From NCBI RefSeq assembly GCF_001542915.1, contig NZ_LNNH01000012.1:329120-393119 (forward strand): a stretch of DNA of 64,000 nt, read 5' to 3'. Position 1 is the stretch's first letter. Each line of letters begins with the position of its first letter. The notes below the pieces were generated by a model. It did no database searches and was not told where the DNA came from. It was given only the letters and a program-made list of their open reading frames with translations. Both the position numbers and the translations under genes were made by a program. The DNA is from Peribacillus simplex (GTDB lineage: Bacteria; Bacillota; Bacilli; Bacillales; DSM-1321). Of this stretch, positions 47,065-57,874 are shown one piece after another.

Positions 47065-48893
47065 GACCAATCATCCTCTTCTTCCTGTTCGTAAGGAAGT
47101 GTAAAGAATACCGTAGTTCCTTTTCCATCCACACTTTCCGCCCAAATTTTCCCGCCATGCGCCACGACCATTTCTTTTGCGATCGCTAAGCCAAGGCCGG
47201 TTCCGCCTAAGTTCCGCGCCCTTGCTTTATCGACACGGTAAAACCGGTCGAATATTTTATCAATGACGTTTTTGGGGATTCCCACTCCTTGATCTGTAAT
47301 GCTTACAACGATGAAGCCTTCGGAAGCCCTGGCCCGGAAGGTCACTTGACCGCCTTCAGGTGAGTACTTTAACGAGTTGGAGATAACATTATAAAGAACC
47401 TGGGTAATCTTATCCTCATCGATATCGACGAAATAAGCTTCTTTAGGCAAATCGCGCTTAAACGTTATATCATCATTTTTCGTCATTTCAAATCGATCGA
47501 TGATATGGTCATAGAATTTATTGAAATTGACCCAGCCCGTTTTAAGCCTGTAATCCTTGCTGTCCATTTTCGAAAGCTGCAGCAGGTCATTGACAAGCCG
47601 GATCATTCGCTCCGTTTCATTTTGGGTCACACTTAGGAAGGATGGAGCGATTTCCTCATCCTTCCATGCCCCTTCAGCCAATGCCTCCAGGTAACTCCTC
47701 ATGGTCGTAAGCGGGGTCCGCAGCTCATGGGACACGTTGGCAACGAATTCCCTGCGTTCACCCTCGATTTTTTCCTGCTCCGTAATGTCATGCAAAACAG
47801 TAATCAAACCATTCACGAAGCCCGTTTCCTTTTGGATCACCGAAAAGTTCGCCCTCAAAATGAACGGGCGATTCTTCTTGCTGTAATCAAGGATGACGGA
47901 TTCGCGTTCTTCCAGTAAGTCATCAAATTTATATTCTTCTTCAAGACCCAATACCTCAATGATCGGCTGGTTCATGACCGTGTCACGCGAAATATTCAGA
48001 AGCTGTGCCGCCGGTTCATTAATCAAGTTCACCCGGCCCCGTCTGTCCGTCGAAATAACGCCGTCCGTCATATTGGAAAGAACGGATGATAGCTTGCGCC
48101 GCTCTCCTTCCGTGCTTGATTGCGACTCTTGAAGCTTTTTGGTCAAATTATTGAAAGTGACGGCAAGCTGACCAATTTCGTCATCGCCATATACCCTGAC
48201 TTTTCTGGAAAAATTCCCCTTTGCCATCACCAGGGCCTGTTTCCTCATATCCGACATGGGCCGGGTGATCGTTCTTGCGAGCAGGATCCCCAAAATGGCG
48301 GTTATGACCAAGGCAATGGCCGTACCCGTCATGAAGATGCTATTGATTTCATCCATCTGCTCAAACACATTTTCCATCTCGGCTATGACATAGACGGCTC
48401 CAATGACCTCTCCATTTGCCTCAATCGGCGTCGAAAGGACCCAGAGCCTTCTTCCAGTTTTAAGATCGCGGAAAACGTCACTATCCTCTTTCCCATAGAT
48501 GAGCGTATTCTTGATGAGGACTTCCGTTGTCTTTTTCCCGACAATATCCTGCTTGCTGGGGTCCGAGGTTCCGATTACCCTTCTGCTGCGGGTGTCGATC
48601 ACACGGACCTCAGATATATCATTGGATGAATTATCCCGGTCTGTCAGTATCGTATCAATGGCTTCTTCGAGGGTCGGATCTTCCTCCCCCCGCTCTTGCT
48701 CCATTTCTTCACCAATGCTATAGGTGAGCAGGTTAACATGGCCCTTTATCGATTTCGTGAAATTCCCGACAAGATTCTCTTCCAATTCGCCAACAAAATA
48801 TACCCCGATTATTTGCATCGCCACGAAGATGAGCAGCACATAAATCAGAACAAATTTAAAATGAATCGAGCGAAAAAAACCAACCTTTTTCAT
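47061..48893 (-). CDS. walK: Sensor histidine kinase WalK
   Basis: A 610-residue membrane kinase: helix (about 10-31), extracytoplasmic Cache/PAS-like loop, second helix (about 183-205), HAMP (ARTITRPMSDMRKQAL), PAS domain, HisKA with the phospho-acceptor His in VANVSHELRTPLTT, then the ATPase with N box ISNSLKYSPEGG and G boxes DQGVGIPK and GGTGLGLAIAKE. WalK controls WalR and thus cell-wall hydrolase genes, and is essential in B. subtilis. Starts 5 bases after walR with GGAG upstream. Confidence 0.97.
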   Translation of the reverse strand: MKKVGFFRSIHFKFVLIYVLLIFVAMQIIGVYFVGELEENLVGNFTKSIKGHVNLLTYSIGEEMEQERGEEDPTLEEAIDTILTDRDNSSNDISEVRVIDTRSRRVIGTSDPSKQDIVGKKTTEVLIKNTLIYGKEDSDVFRDLKTGRRLWVLSTPIEANGEVIGAVYVIAEMENVFEQMDEINSIFMTGTAIALVITAILGILLARTITRPMSDMRKQALVMAKGNFSRKVRVYGDDEIGQLAVTFNNLTKKLQESQSSTEGERRKLSSVLSNMTDGVISTDRRGRVNLINEPAAQLLNISRDTVMNQPIIEVLGLEEEYKFDDLLEERESVILDYSKKNRPFILRANFSVIQKETGFVNGLITVLHDITEQEKIEGERREFVANVSHELRTPLTTMRSYLEALAEGAWKDEEIAPSFLSVTQNETERMIRLVNDLLQLSKMDSKDYRLKTGWVNFNKFYDHIIDRFEMTKNDDITFKRDLPKEAYFVDIDEDKITQVLYNVISNSLKYSPEGGQVTFRARASEGFIVVSITDQGVGIPKNVIDKIFDRFYRVDKARARNLGGTGLGLAIAKEMVVAHGGKIWAESVDGKGTTVFFTLPYEQEEEDDWS

Positions 48894-48898
48894 AAGGA

Positions 48899-49609
48899 CT
48901 ACTCCTGTTCAGGGTTACGCAGGTAATAACCGACCCCTCTTCTAGTTACAATCCAGCCTGGATGGCTTGGGTTGTCTTCTATCTTCTCACGAAGACGTCT
49001 GACCGTTACATCGACGGTCCGTACATCACCAAAGTAATCATAGCCCCAAACAGTTTGCAATAAGTGCTCCCTTGTCATGACCTGACCGATATGTTTAGCC
49101 AAATAATGAAGCAATTCAAACTCCCGGTGAGTTAATTCGATCGTATCTCCCCGCTTGGATACAACATAGGCATCCGGGTGGATCGTGAGCGTTCCTATCG
49201 TAATTTCCTTCGGTTCGTTAACATCTTGATCTGGGACAGGGACAGCTTGCTGACGCCTTAAATTCGCCTTGACGCGTGCGATTATTTCCCGGGTGCTAAA
49301 TGGTTTTGTCACGTAGTCATCTGCACCAAGCTCCAGGCCCAGGACTTTATCAATCTCTGAATCCTTGGCAGTCAGCATGATGATCGGCGTTTCATACTTC
49401 TTCCTTACTTCCCTGCAAACCTCCATGCCATCGCGCTGCGGCAGCATGATATCAAGCAAGATCAAATCAGGCTGGCGTTCTTCCACCATTTTGAGGGCCT
49501 CATTGCCATCATAAGCACAAAAAACTTCATAGCCTTCTTTTTTCAGATTGAATTGCAATATATCAGCAATTGGCTTTTCATCGTCCACTACCAGAATTTT
49601 CTTATCCAT
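48899..49609 (-). CDS. walR: Response regulator WalR
   Basis: A 236-residue OmpR-family regulator. Receiver domain with the phospho-acceptor Asp in [14 protein letters not shown], Thr in [10 protein letters not shown] and Lys in YVTKPFST; C-terminal winged helix ([32 protein letters not shown]). It governs peptidoglycan hydrolase genes through TGTWAH-N5-TGTWAH sites. AAAAAGGAGATAAGC precedes the ATG. First gene of the wal operon. Confidence 0.97.
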   Translation of the reverse strand: MDKKILVVDDEKPIADILQFNLKKEGYEVFCAYDGNEALKMVEERQPDLILLDIMLPQRDGMEVCREVRKKYETPIIMLTAKDSEIDKVLGLELGADDYVTKPFSTREIIARVKANLRRQQAVPVPDQDVNEPKEITIGTLTIHPDAYVVSKRGDTIELTHREFELLHYLAKHIGQVMTREHLLQTVWGYDYFGDVRTVDVTVRRLREKIEDNPSHPGWIVTRRGVGYYLRNPEQE

Positions 49610-49784
49610 ATGCTTATCTCCTTTTTAATAACTAACCTGAATCTATTAAAAACCGTGTCCTTATCCGGGACTTTTATCCACTTTTCCTTCTGCCTGCGCC
49701 AATCTAGCAGCATCGATCGGCAAAAGTTATATATATATACCCAATAAAGGGGCATGAACACCTGAATGAAAGCAAATTGTATCT

Positions 49785-49790
49785 ATTATA
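49785..49790 (-). promoter_or_regulatory. Possible -10 box of the wal operon
   Basis: A perfect TATAAT on the minus strand, about 175 bases before walR. The -35 partner (TTAATG at 17 bases) is weak, so the assignment is tentative. Confidence 0.4.
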
Positions 49791-49890
49791 CTTTATCATT
49801 TTATAGGCATTAAATCACCTTTTTCCTATTATTCTCATCTATGTATGAAGCAGAAGAAGCCTTCGAATATTTTTCGAAGACTTCCATCAA

Positions 49891-51309
49891 TTACTGACTT
49901 ATATAGTTTAGCGGATTTACAAGCGACCCGTTTTTATATACTTCAAAATGGAGATGGACGCCGGTCGAGTTCCCTGTTGAACCCATCATGCCGATTTTCG
50001 CACCCTTTTCAATCTTTTGTCCTGCTTTAACACCAATTGAATCGAGGTGGGCATATACGGTCTTATATCCATTGTTGTGGTTGATCGTTATCTTATTTCC
50101 ATACCCGCCGGAGTTTCCTGCCGATTCAATAATTCCATGATCAGCTGCCGTGATCGTCCTCGTGGATGGACGGGCGATATCAATTCCCTTATGGAGTTTT
50201 CCCCAACGTTGCCCCTGCTTGCTGGAGATATAGCCCCCGTCTGCAGGCCACGCATATGTGCCGCTTCCTTGCGAAGGAATGACCTTCGTGCCTTTTTTGA
50301 TGATTTCCGTTTTCGCCTTTTCCGTTATTTCTTTTTCCACGATCGTTTCACTGACTTTTTTACCATTCGTTTCGGAAACGTTATAAGTGAAGGCCTCGAT
50401 TCCATCATTGCCCGCTTGTTCAGTGATGACCTCTCCCTTTGGCAGATCGTCATCCTCCTGAACCTTCTTTTCAAAAGGAATCCGTTCTTCTTCATATACT
50501 TCCCTTTCCACCATTACGTTCACATAAGGCATAAGCTCCGTCACGACGAGACGATCGCCCTCCTTAAGGTCCTTGCCTTCATTCTGGCTTTGATTCAGCT
50601 CCAACAATTGCCCCGCGTCCATATCATGGCTCGCAGCAATCGACTCCAGGTCATCATCTTCCTTAGCCTCATAGATAACCTTTTCCTTCTTGCCTTCTTT
50701 GAGCATGGCCATGGTTTTATCGACAGTCATGATTTCATCTGGATCGGCCATTGTCTCTTTAAACGTAACTGGACGCGAAAATTCGATGTCTAGGATTTTA
50801 CTTCCTGGTTCCTTTAACGATTCACTCGAATTGCCGTCCTCATTTTTAGCCGATTCATATGCTTCGTATTCCGCTTCATCAACATAGAGCAAGGTGAGCT
50901 TTTTCAACACTTCCTCCGCATCATCCTTTGATGGGACATAAGCGACCGTTTGATGATCTATATCGATTTCATACGCTTTTGCCTTAATATCCAACCGATC
51001 GGATATTTCCTTAACAGCCTGATCCTCTTTCACTTCTTCCTCAAATACCTCTTCAGGGACAAACGTCACTTGAGACTCCTTATCGAATGTATAATCAGGA
51101 TAGTCTTCTTGTGCTTCCTCTACCTTATCCGCAACGATCTGCTTTATCTTACCTTCATCCGTCACGCTTCCCACGAACTCATCGTCAAGATAAACATGGT
51201 GAATGGTTGCAGTATCCGAGAGCCCTGCAGCCGTCACCCGATTCACTGCAAGCATAAATACGACGGATACCAGCAGCAGGGTGATTCCTCTCCCCTTTAA
51301 GCTAAACAT
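49891..51309 (-). CDS. Cell-wall M23 endopeptidase with LysM-like and G5 domains
   Basis: A 472-residue exported protein. A signal peptide (about 1-27, ending VTAAG) precedes a ~180-residue acidic region, a LysM-like segment (EDDDLESIAASHDMDAGQLLELNQ; about 215-260), a G5 domain (about 265-345, VEREVYEEERIPFEKK...) and an M23 lysostaphin-type peptidase domain (about 350-472). Zinc ligands are in LHKGIDIA and VHLHFEVY, with a further His in TVYAHLDS. It cuts peptide cross-links in peptidoglycan. AAGGAGGACC precedes the ATG. Three WalR half sites about 310 bases upstream, and its place next to walR, suggest WalR control. Confidence 0.9.
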   Translation of the reverse strand: MFSLKGRGITLLLVSVVFMLAVNRVTAAGLSDTATIHHVYLDDEFVGSVTDEGKIKQIVADKVEEAQEDYPDYTFDKESQVTFVPEEVFEEEVKEDQAVKEISDRLDIKAKAYEIDIDHQTVAYVPSKDDAEEVLKKLTLLYVDEAEYEAYESAKNEDGNSSESLKEPGSKILDIEFSRPVTFKETMADPDEIMTVDKTMAMLKEGKKEKVIYEAKEDDDLESIAASHDMDAGQLLELNQSQNEGKDLKEGDRLVVTELMPYVNVMVEREVYEEERIPFEKKVQEDDDLPKGEVITEQAGNDGIEAFTYNVSETNGKKVSETIVEKEITEKAKTEIIKKGTKVIPSQGSGTYAWPADGGYISSKQGQRWGKLHKGIDIARPSTRTITAADHGIIESAGNSGGYGNKITINHNNGYKTVYAHLDSIGVKAGQKIEKGAKIGMMGSTGNSTGVHLHFEVYKNGSLVNPLNYISQ

Positions 51310-51617
51310 ATAAGGTCCTCCTTAACGGCTCAGTCACCAATTAAGAAACTAATCAAATGTATGTTAAGATTTATTAGTTCAATTTAAATACCTGTGTCCA
51401 TGACTGATTTCATAATATTTTTCCACTCATAACTCTATCATAAGAAGAAAAAAAACAAGAAATAGACTTCATAATGTAATAGAACTGTATAAATGGTGAC
51501 AACAAGTACCAATGATTATGTCTGCAAAGAAGGGGGTGGAATAGTCACCAGAAGCGGAGATTATAAGCCCACTAAGGGTGAAGGCCCGTTTTTTTATAAA
51601 TTGGTTCGAATTGGTAT
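51310..51617 (-). other. Long untranslated leader of the M23 peptidase gene
   Basis: About 300 bases between the predicted promoter (51618-51646) and the ATG. It contains an inverted pair TGGTGAC...GTCACCA about 50 bases apart (about 51495-51551) and several A/T tracts. It does not match the c-di-AMP (ydaO) riboswitch consensus that often precedes such genes. A TATAAT hexamer on the minus strand (51561-51566 area) could mark a second start. Confidence 0.45.
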
Positions 51618-51646
51618 ATTACAAATCGATAACAATCTATTAACAA
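51618..51646 (-). promoter_or_regulatory. WalR-type operator overlapping a sigma-A-like promoter
   Basis: On the minus strand: TGTTAA (51645-51640), 5 bases, TGTTAT (51634-51629), 5 bases, TGTAAT (51623-51618). All three fit TGTWAH with exact N5 spacers, so two overlapping perfect WalR boxes are present. TTGTTA (51646-51641), N17 and TGTAAT also reads as a promoter. Confidence 0.8.
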
Positions 51647-51680
51647 AGTTTCATTTATAATACGATGATATAGCAAAAAA

Positions 51681-51704
51681 AACGCCCTCTAGCAAGGGCG
51701 TTTT
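51681..51704 (-). terminator. Intrinsic terminator of the tRNA cluster
   Basis: Stem AACGCCCT (51681-51688) / AGGGCGTT (51695-51702), 6-base loop; T tract TTTTTTGC on the minus strand, TTTT on the plus strand. Confidence 0.9.
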
Positions 51705-51713
51705 CAATAAGGA

Positions 51714-51786
51714 TGGCTCAGGACGGAATCGAACCGCCGACACAAGGATTTTCAGTCCTTTGCTCTACCGACTGAGCTACTGAGCC
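51714..51786 (-). tRNA. tRNA-Phe (GAA)
   Basis: A 73-base cloverleaf: acceptor GGCTCAG/CTGAGCC, anticodon loop CTGAAAA giving GAA, T loop TTCGATT, discriminator A. CCA is not encoded. Last gene of the four-tRNA cluster. Confidence 0.97.
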
Positions 51787-51816
51787 AAATATTCCATTTC
51801 AAAGCAAAAAATAAAA

Positions 51817-51892
51817 TGGCGGTCCCGACGGGAATCGAACCCGCGATCTCCTGCGTGACAGGCAGGCATGTTAACCGCTACACCACGGGACC
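51817..51892 (-). tRNA. tRNA-Asp (GTC)
   Basis: A 76-base gene including an encoded CCA: acceptor GGTCCCG/CGGGACC, anticodon loop CTGTCAC giving GTC, T loop TTCGATT, discriminator G. Confidence 0.97.
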
Positions 51893-51915
51893 AGTAAAGA
51901 TATGAAATAAAGAAG

Positions 51916-51987
51916 TGACCCATACGGGATTCGAACCCGTGTTACCGCCGTGAAAGGGCGGTGTCTTAACCGCTTGACCAATGGGCC
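51916..51987 (-). tRNA. tRNA-Glu (TTC)
   Basis: A 72-base cloverleaf: acceptor GGCCCAT/ATGGGTC with one G-U pair, anticodon loop CTTTCAC giving TTC, T loop TTCGAAT. CCA is not encoded. Confidence 0.97.
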
Positions 51988-51996
51988 GAAAAAAAA

Positions 51997-52072
51997 TGGT
52001 GAGCCATGAAGGATTCGAACCTTCGACCCTCTGATTAAAAGTCAGATGCTCTACCAACTGAGCTAATGGCTC
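51997..52072 (-). tRNA. tRNA-Lys (TTT)
   Basis: A 76-base gene with encoded CCA: acceptor GAGCCAT/ATGGCTC, anticodon loop CTTTTAA giving TTT, T loop TTCGAAT. First in the order Lys-Glu-Asp-Phe, the same set as the trnY locus beside purA in B. subtilis. Confidence 0.97.
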
Positions 52073-52212
52073 GTACTAATGAATGTCACTGTGTTTCGCT
52101 TCGTCGTATTATTGTGACGACGCTTATGATAATATCACGAATTATAGAGTTTAGGCAATAGTTTTTTTAAAATAAAATAATATTTATTATTTTCCCTCGT
52201 AATCATGAAGAA

Positions 52213-52234
52213 GAGCCGGCCAAAAAGCCAGCTC
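52213..52234 (-). terminator. Possible terminator of purA
   Basis: Stem GAGCCGGC (52213-52220) / GCCAGCTC (52227-52234) with one mismatch and a 6-base loop. The following tract TTCTTC is poor in T, so it may leak into the tRNAs. Confidence 0.55.
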
Positions 52235-52249
52235 CATTTTCAAGAAAAA

Positions 52250-53578
<1,329 letters not shown>

Positions 53579-53607
53579 TCAATAACCGGTTCTTATCAAA
53601 CAAACCT

Positions 53608-53637
53608 ATTTTATCAATAATCCAAAGGTGAAGTCAA
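53608..53637 (-). promoter_or_regulatory. Sigma-A promoter of purA
   Basis: On the minus strand: TTGACT, 18 bases, TAAAAT (both 5 of 6 to consensus), about 65 bases before the ATG. Confidence 0.75.
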
Positions 53638-53641
53638 TACA

Positions 53642-53685
53642 AAATCCGAACATTACACATTTTTAAAAATAATTTGTTCGTAAAA
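53642..53685. promoter_or_regulatory. PurR operator: two inverted PurBoxes
   Basis: AAATCCGAACATT (53642-53654) fits the PurBox AWWWCCGAACWWT at every position. An inverted, weaker box TTTGTTCGTAAAA (53673-53685; 10 of 13) lies 18 bases away. They sit just upstream of the -35 box, as in known PurR-controlled promoters. Adenine-nucleotide/PRPP-responsive repression of purA is expected. Confidence 0.85.
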
Positions 53686-53874
53686 AAGGGCAAGCGACTG
53701 CATTCCCGGCCTGATTGGTTTTGGATTATCTCCGTATTATTTCCTGCACTCGCTTTTATTATAATCAAAATGCACTCCTTTTTCAGGAGACGAATTGTAT
53801 TATTACATGCTGCATCTAAAAATAAGGTTGTTTTCGCGGTGTGGTTAATTTCCGGTCCAAGCAACCAAACGCAA

Positions 53875-53905
53875 AACAGCCCGCCATGTTTTATGGCGGG
53901 CTGTT
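53875..53905 (-). terminator. Terminator of the rplI-dnaC end of the operon
   Basis: A 13-bp perfect stem (53875-53887 with 53893-53905), 5-base loop. On the minus strand TTGCGTTTGGTTG follows. It lies just after the dnaC stop. Confidence 0.75.
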
Positions 53906-53907
53906 CC

Positions 53908-55272
53908 CTATGCCCCGGGCGACATCGAATCATCATCGAATCGCCGTTCGAGGTTAACGAATTTATTGTACTCCTTCACGAAGGCAAGTGAAACCGTTCC
54001 TACCGGGCCATTACGCTGTTTCGCTATGATGATTTCAATGATATTTTTGTTCTCGGATTCTTTATCATAATAATCATCACGGTATAAGAATGCGACGATA
54101 TCGGCATCTTGCTCGATACTCCCCGATTCCCGGATATCAGACATCATCGGGCGCTTATCCTGGCGCTGCTCCACTCCCCGGGATAGCTGGGAAAGGGCGA
54201 TGACTGGCACTTTAAGTTCACGAGCGAGCGCTTTGAGTGAACGTGAAATCTCGGATACCTCCTGCTGACGGTTGTCGCCTGAACGACCATCGCCTTGAAT
54301 TAACTGCAGGTAATCGATCAAGATCATGCCAAGGCCATGTTCCTGTTTCAGACGGCGGCATTTTGAGCGAATTTCACCGATCCTCACGCCTGGCGTATCA
54401 TCGATATAAATGCCGGCATTCGACAAGCTTCCCATCGCCATCGTAAGCTTGCGCCAATCCTCATCGGTCAAGGAACCTGTCCGTAGGTTCTGGGCGTTTA
54501 TGTTTCCTTCGGCACAGAGCATACGCATAACGAGCTGCTCTGCACCCATTTCAAGACTGAAAATCGCTACATTTTCCTCCGTTTTGGTCGCAACGTTTTG
54601 AGCGATATTCAAGGCAAATGCCGTTTTACCTACAGAGGGACGGGCGCCCACTATAATGAGATCATTACGTTGAAACCCTGCCGTCATTCGATCCAGTTCA
54701 GCAAACCCTGTCGGTATTCCCGTGACATCCCCTTTACGGTTGGTCAGAATTTCTATGTTATCGTACGTAGCAACCAATACATCTTTAATATTTTGGAAAG
54801 ACCCGGAATTTTTACGCTGGGCCACTTCCATGATCGTTTTTTCTGCTTCCCCGAGCAGCTCCTCGACCTCGTCCTCGCGACTGTAGCCTTCCTGGGCGAT
54901 GTTGGTCGCTGTCCTGATCAAACGGCGGAGCAAAGACTTCTCCTCAACGATTCGGGCATAATATTCTATATTGGCCGCGGTAGGGACCGATCCGGCCAAT
55001 TCACTTAAATAAGAAACACCGCCAACTTCTTCAAGGTTTTTTGTCGCAGCCAGTTCTTCCGTCACCGTGATCAAATCGACCGCTTTGCCTTCGTCATTCA
55101 AATTAAGCATCACATTAAAAATCTTTTGATGCGAGCTTCTGTAAAAATCCTCCGGAATCAAAACTTCCGAAGTAACGGTCAATGAAGATGGCTCTAGAAA
55201 AATGGCTCCCAGCACTGCCTGTTCGGCTTCTATATTTTGAGGGGGGATCCTATCTTGAAATTGTTCTATCAT
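53908..55272 (-). CDS. dnaC: Replicative DNA helicase (DnaB type; B. subtilis DnaC)
   Basis: A 454-residue hexameric helicase. An N-terminal DnaB domain (RIPPQNIEAEQAVLGAIFL) precedes a RecA-like ATPase with Walker A GARPSVGKTAFALNIA, Walker B LILIDYLQLI and the late LSQLSRGVEQRQDKRPMMSDIRESG. It unwinds DNA ahead of the replisome. Called dnaC in B. subtilis and dnaB in most other bacteria. Follows rplI by 149 bases; start behind GGGAGG. Confidence 0.97.
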   Translation of the reverse strand: MIEQFQDRIPPQNIEAEQAVLGAIFLEPSSLTVTSEVLIPEDFYRSSHQKIFNVMLNLNDEGKAVDLITVTEELAATKNLEEVGGVSYLSELAGSVPTAANIEYYARIVEEKSLLRRLIRTATNIAQEGYSREDEVEELLGEAEKTIMEVAQRKNSGSFQNIKDVLVATYDNIEILTNRKGDVTGIPTGFAELDRMTAGFQRNDLIIVGARPSVGKTAFALNIAQNVATKTEENVAIFSLEMGAEQLVMRMLCAEGNINAQNLRTGSLTDEDWRKLTMAMGSLSNAGIYIDDTPGVRIGEIRSKCRRLKQEHGLGMILIDYLQLIQGDGRSGDNRQQEVSEISRSLKALARELKVPVIALSQLSRGVEQRQDKRPMMSDIRESGSIEQDADIVAFLYRDDYYDKESENKNIIEIIIAKQRNGPVGTVSLAFVKEYNKFVNLERRFDDDSMSPGA

Positions 55273-55421
55273 ATCTTAAAACCTCCCATTCTAAGAGGAT
55301 ACCTTTTTTGCTAGCTTATACGTTTCTAGCCAAAAGAAAAAAGTGAAAGGACTACATGCCCAATCACATTTTTCGTCTAACTCTATTTTATCAATTTTTC
55401 ACAGATATGAAACAGCTAAAA

Positions 55422-55871
55422 TTAGTTAATTTCTTTTACATGCACAGTCAATGTCGCCGTGACTTCAGGGTGAAGCTTGACGGGCAGCTTCGTATGCCCT
55501 AAAGAACGGATGCCGTCAGCAAGCTCCATCTTGCGTTTATCAAGCTTGATGCCATGTTTTTTCTGAAGCTCCGATGCGATTTGCTTCGTCGTGATCGAAC
55601 CGAATAAACGGCCGCCCTCACCCGCTTTGGCGGATAACTCGACTGTCAATTTCTCCAGTTGCACTTTCAGGTCTTCAGCTTGCTGAAGCTCTTCGGCAGC
55701 GAGCGATTGTTCTTTATTCTTCTGTGCTTCTAGCGTTTTTATATTTGTATTATTTGCTTCAACGGCCAATCCTTGCTTGATCAGGAAATTATGTGCATAT
55801 CCATCCGCAACATTTTTAACTTCCCCTTTTTTCCCTTTACCTTTAACATCTTTTAGAAATATTACCTTCAT
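55422..55871 (-). CDS. rplI: 50S ribosomal protein L9
   Basis: A 149-residue L9: N-terminal rRNA-binding domain [21 protein letters not shown], the long connecting helix, and the C-terminal domain ([11 protein letters not shown]). The ATG at 55871 overlaps the gdpP stop (ATGA) and has AAGGGGGACAAAG upstream; a longer frame (55943) lies inside gdpP. L9 sits at the L1 stalk base and helps keep reading frame. Confidence 0.97.
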   Translation of the reverse strand: MKVIFLKDVKGKGKKGEVKNVADGYAHNFLIKQGLAVEANNTNIKTLEAQKNKEQSLAAEELQQAEDLKVQLEKLTVELSAKAGEGGRLFGSITTKQIASELQKKHGIKLDKRKMELADGIRSLGHTKLPVKLHPEVTATLTVHVKEIN

Positions 55872-57838
55872 TCTCTTTGTCCCCCTTCTAAATATTCGTC
55901 TATCGCCGCTTTTAACCGGCTTTCCGCTTCTTCGATCGAGCATGCCTGCTGAGTGGCGGCATTCGTCAAGTGCCCGCCTCCATTCAGCATTTCCATGATC
56001 ACCTGGACATTGATATCCCCGAGGGAGCGTGCACTGATGCCCACCGTATCATCAGATCGCTTAGCCATGACGAAGGAAGCAACGACACCGTCCATCGTCA
56101 ATAGGGTATCGGCAGCCTGGGCAATCAGCACCTGATTGTGGATCTGGTCGGTTTTAGCCGAGGCAATGGCAATTCCTTTTTTATAAAAGATCACTTCTTC
56201 GATGAGCTTCGACCGTTTAATGTATGTGTCCACATCTTCCTTCAGGAATTTCTGGACGAGAACCGTATCGGCCCCATGCGCCCTTAAATAGGACGCTGCA
56301 TCAAAGGTACGGGAACCGGTTCTCAATGTGAAGCTTTTCGTATCGACGATGATGCCGGCAAGAAGCGAGGTCGCTTCCAACATGTCTATCTTCGAGCGCT
56401 TCGGCTGATATTCAAGCAGCTCCGTCACAAGCTCAGCTGTTGAAGACGCATAAGGCTCCATATAGACGAGCAATGAATTCTTGATGAACTCTTCACCGCG
56501 GCGATGATGGTCAATGACGACAACCTTATCGATCCTATTCAATAACCGCTCTTCAATCACCATTGAAGGTTTATGCGTATCGACCACGACAAGCAATGTC
56601 TCATCCGTAATCATTTCAAACGCTTCATCCGGCGTTATGAACCGGGCATACAGGTCTTCTTTATTCTTGATTTCTTCCATTAACCGAAGGACACTGCTAT
56701 CCAGCTGTTGGGTGTTAATGACGATATACCCTTCCCGTTCATTCATCTGTGCGACCTTCAAGATGCCGATTGCTGAACCGATTGCGTCCATATCCGGGTT
56801 TTTATGGCCCATGACAATGACCTTATCGCTATCAAGGACGATATCCTTCAATGCATGGGAAATCACGCGTGCACGGACCCTTGTGCGTTTTTCCATCGGG
56901 TTGGTCTTCCCGCCATAGAATTTCACTTTTCCATTCGACTGCTTGATCGCGACCTGATCACCGCCCCGTCCAAGTGCCAAATCCAGGCTGGACTGCGCGA
57001 GCGAACCTAGTTCCGGCAGTGATGATACGGCGGAGCCGACACCTATGCTCAAGGTCAGTGGTACGTTTTGCTTGGCTGTCGTTTCCCTGATTTCATCCAG
57101 GATCGAGAATTTCCCCTTTTCCAATTGCTGCAGGATATGTTCATTGAAGATAGCAATGAATCGTTCCGAGGATACCCGTTTAAAGAAAACGCCATTATCC
57201 CTTGCCCATTTATCAAGAAGTGAAGTGACCAAGCTGTTGATGCTGCTTTTACGCTGATCATCCATGCCCTGAGTCAAATCATCATAATTATCGAGGAGGA
57301 TGATGGCAATGGCCGTCCGTTCATCTTCATATAGTTTCTCGATTTCCACTTGCTCCGTCACATCAAAGAAGTAAAGGAGTCTTTCCTCACGCTTGTGGAC
57401 CACTTTGAATTTCCGATCGTGGAGCGTCAGTGTTTCTGTCTCGATTTCCTGTTTGATCAATGGGACGATCGAATCCGCGACATCATATAGGGACCTTCCA
57501 GCCAATGAATCCTCGCTAAAACAGGAGGCCAGGAATGGATTGGTCCATTCGATGTAATAATCTTCATTAAAGAGCATGATTCCGATCGGCATTTCCAATA
57601 ACGCTTCCTCGCCGACCTTCTTCAATCGGTAAGATAAAGTCGTTATATACTCTTCGGTCTTACGTTGTTTTTTTTCGACCATTCTTAATGTTAAATAAAA
57701 TAAACCAGCAAGAATCAACAGTCCAATAAGGGCAATGACCCAATTATAGTAAGCCAGTACGCCCAAAAGTAACACGCCTGCGGCCAGCATCCCATACAAA
57801 GGGGACTTAATCGAGTATTCCTTCAAATAAGATGGCAT
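55868..57838 (-). CDS. gdpP: Cyclic-di-AMP phosphodiesterase GdpP
   Basis: A 656-residue membrane protein that cleaves c-di-AMP to pApA. Two N-terminal helices (about 5-50), a PAS-like domain (haem-binding in relatives), a degenerate GGDEF domain, then the catalytic DHH-DHHA1 part with [32 protein letters not shown] and [16 protein letters not shown] 57838 was chosen because AGGAG lies 8 bases upstream; the frame opens at 57859. It is flanked by yybS and rplI as in B. subtilis. Confidence 0.96.
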   Translation of the reverse strand: MPSYLKEYSIKSPLYGMLAAGVLLLGVLAYYNWVIALIGLLILAGLFYLTLRMVEKKQRKTEEYITTLSYRLKKVGEEALLEMPIGIMLFNEDYYIEWTNPFLASCFSEDSLAGRSLYDVADSIVPLIKQEIETETLTLHDRKFKVVHKREERLLYFFDVTEQVEIEKLYEDERTAIAIILLDNYDDLTQGMDDQRKSSINSLVTSLLDKWARDNGVFFKRVSSERFIAIFNEHILQQLEKGKFSILDEIRETTAKQNVPLTLSIGVGSAVSSLPELGSLAQSSLDLALGRGGDQVAIKQSNGKVKFYGGKTNPMEKRTRVRARVISHALKDIVLDSDKVIVMGHKNPDMDAIGSAIGILKVAQMNEREGYIVINTQQLDSSVLRLMEEIKNKEDLYARFITPDEAFEMITDETLLVVVDTHKPSMVIEERLLNRIDKVVVIDHHRRGEEFIKNSLLVYMEPYASSTAELVTELLEYQPKRSKIDMLEATSLLAGIIVDTKSFTLRTGSRTFDAASYLRAHGADTVLVQKFLKEDVDTYIKRSKLIEEVIFYKKGIAIASAKTDQIHNQVLIAQAADTLLTMDGVVASFVMAKRSDDTVGISARSLGDINVQVIMEMLNGGGHLTNAATQQACSIEEAESRLKAAIDEYLEGGQRE

Positions 57839-57874
57839 AGTTTCAGCTCCTAAAAGCATCTGTTTTACAAAAAG

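Noticed and set aside
51310..51617. c-di-AMP (ydaO-type) riboswitch before the M23 gene
   Set aside because: Expected from family context, but conserved blocks such as the GGGTGAATCC-like element are absent.
53674..53991. 105-codon plus-strand frame between purA and dnaC
   Set aside because: It runs over the PurR box, the dnaC terminator and into the dnaC 3' end. No ribosome binding site was seen.
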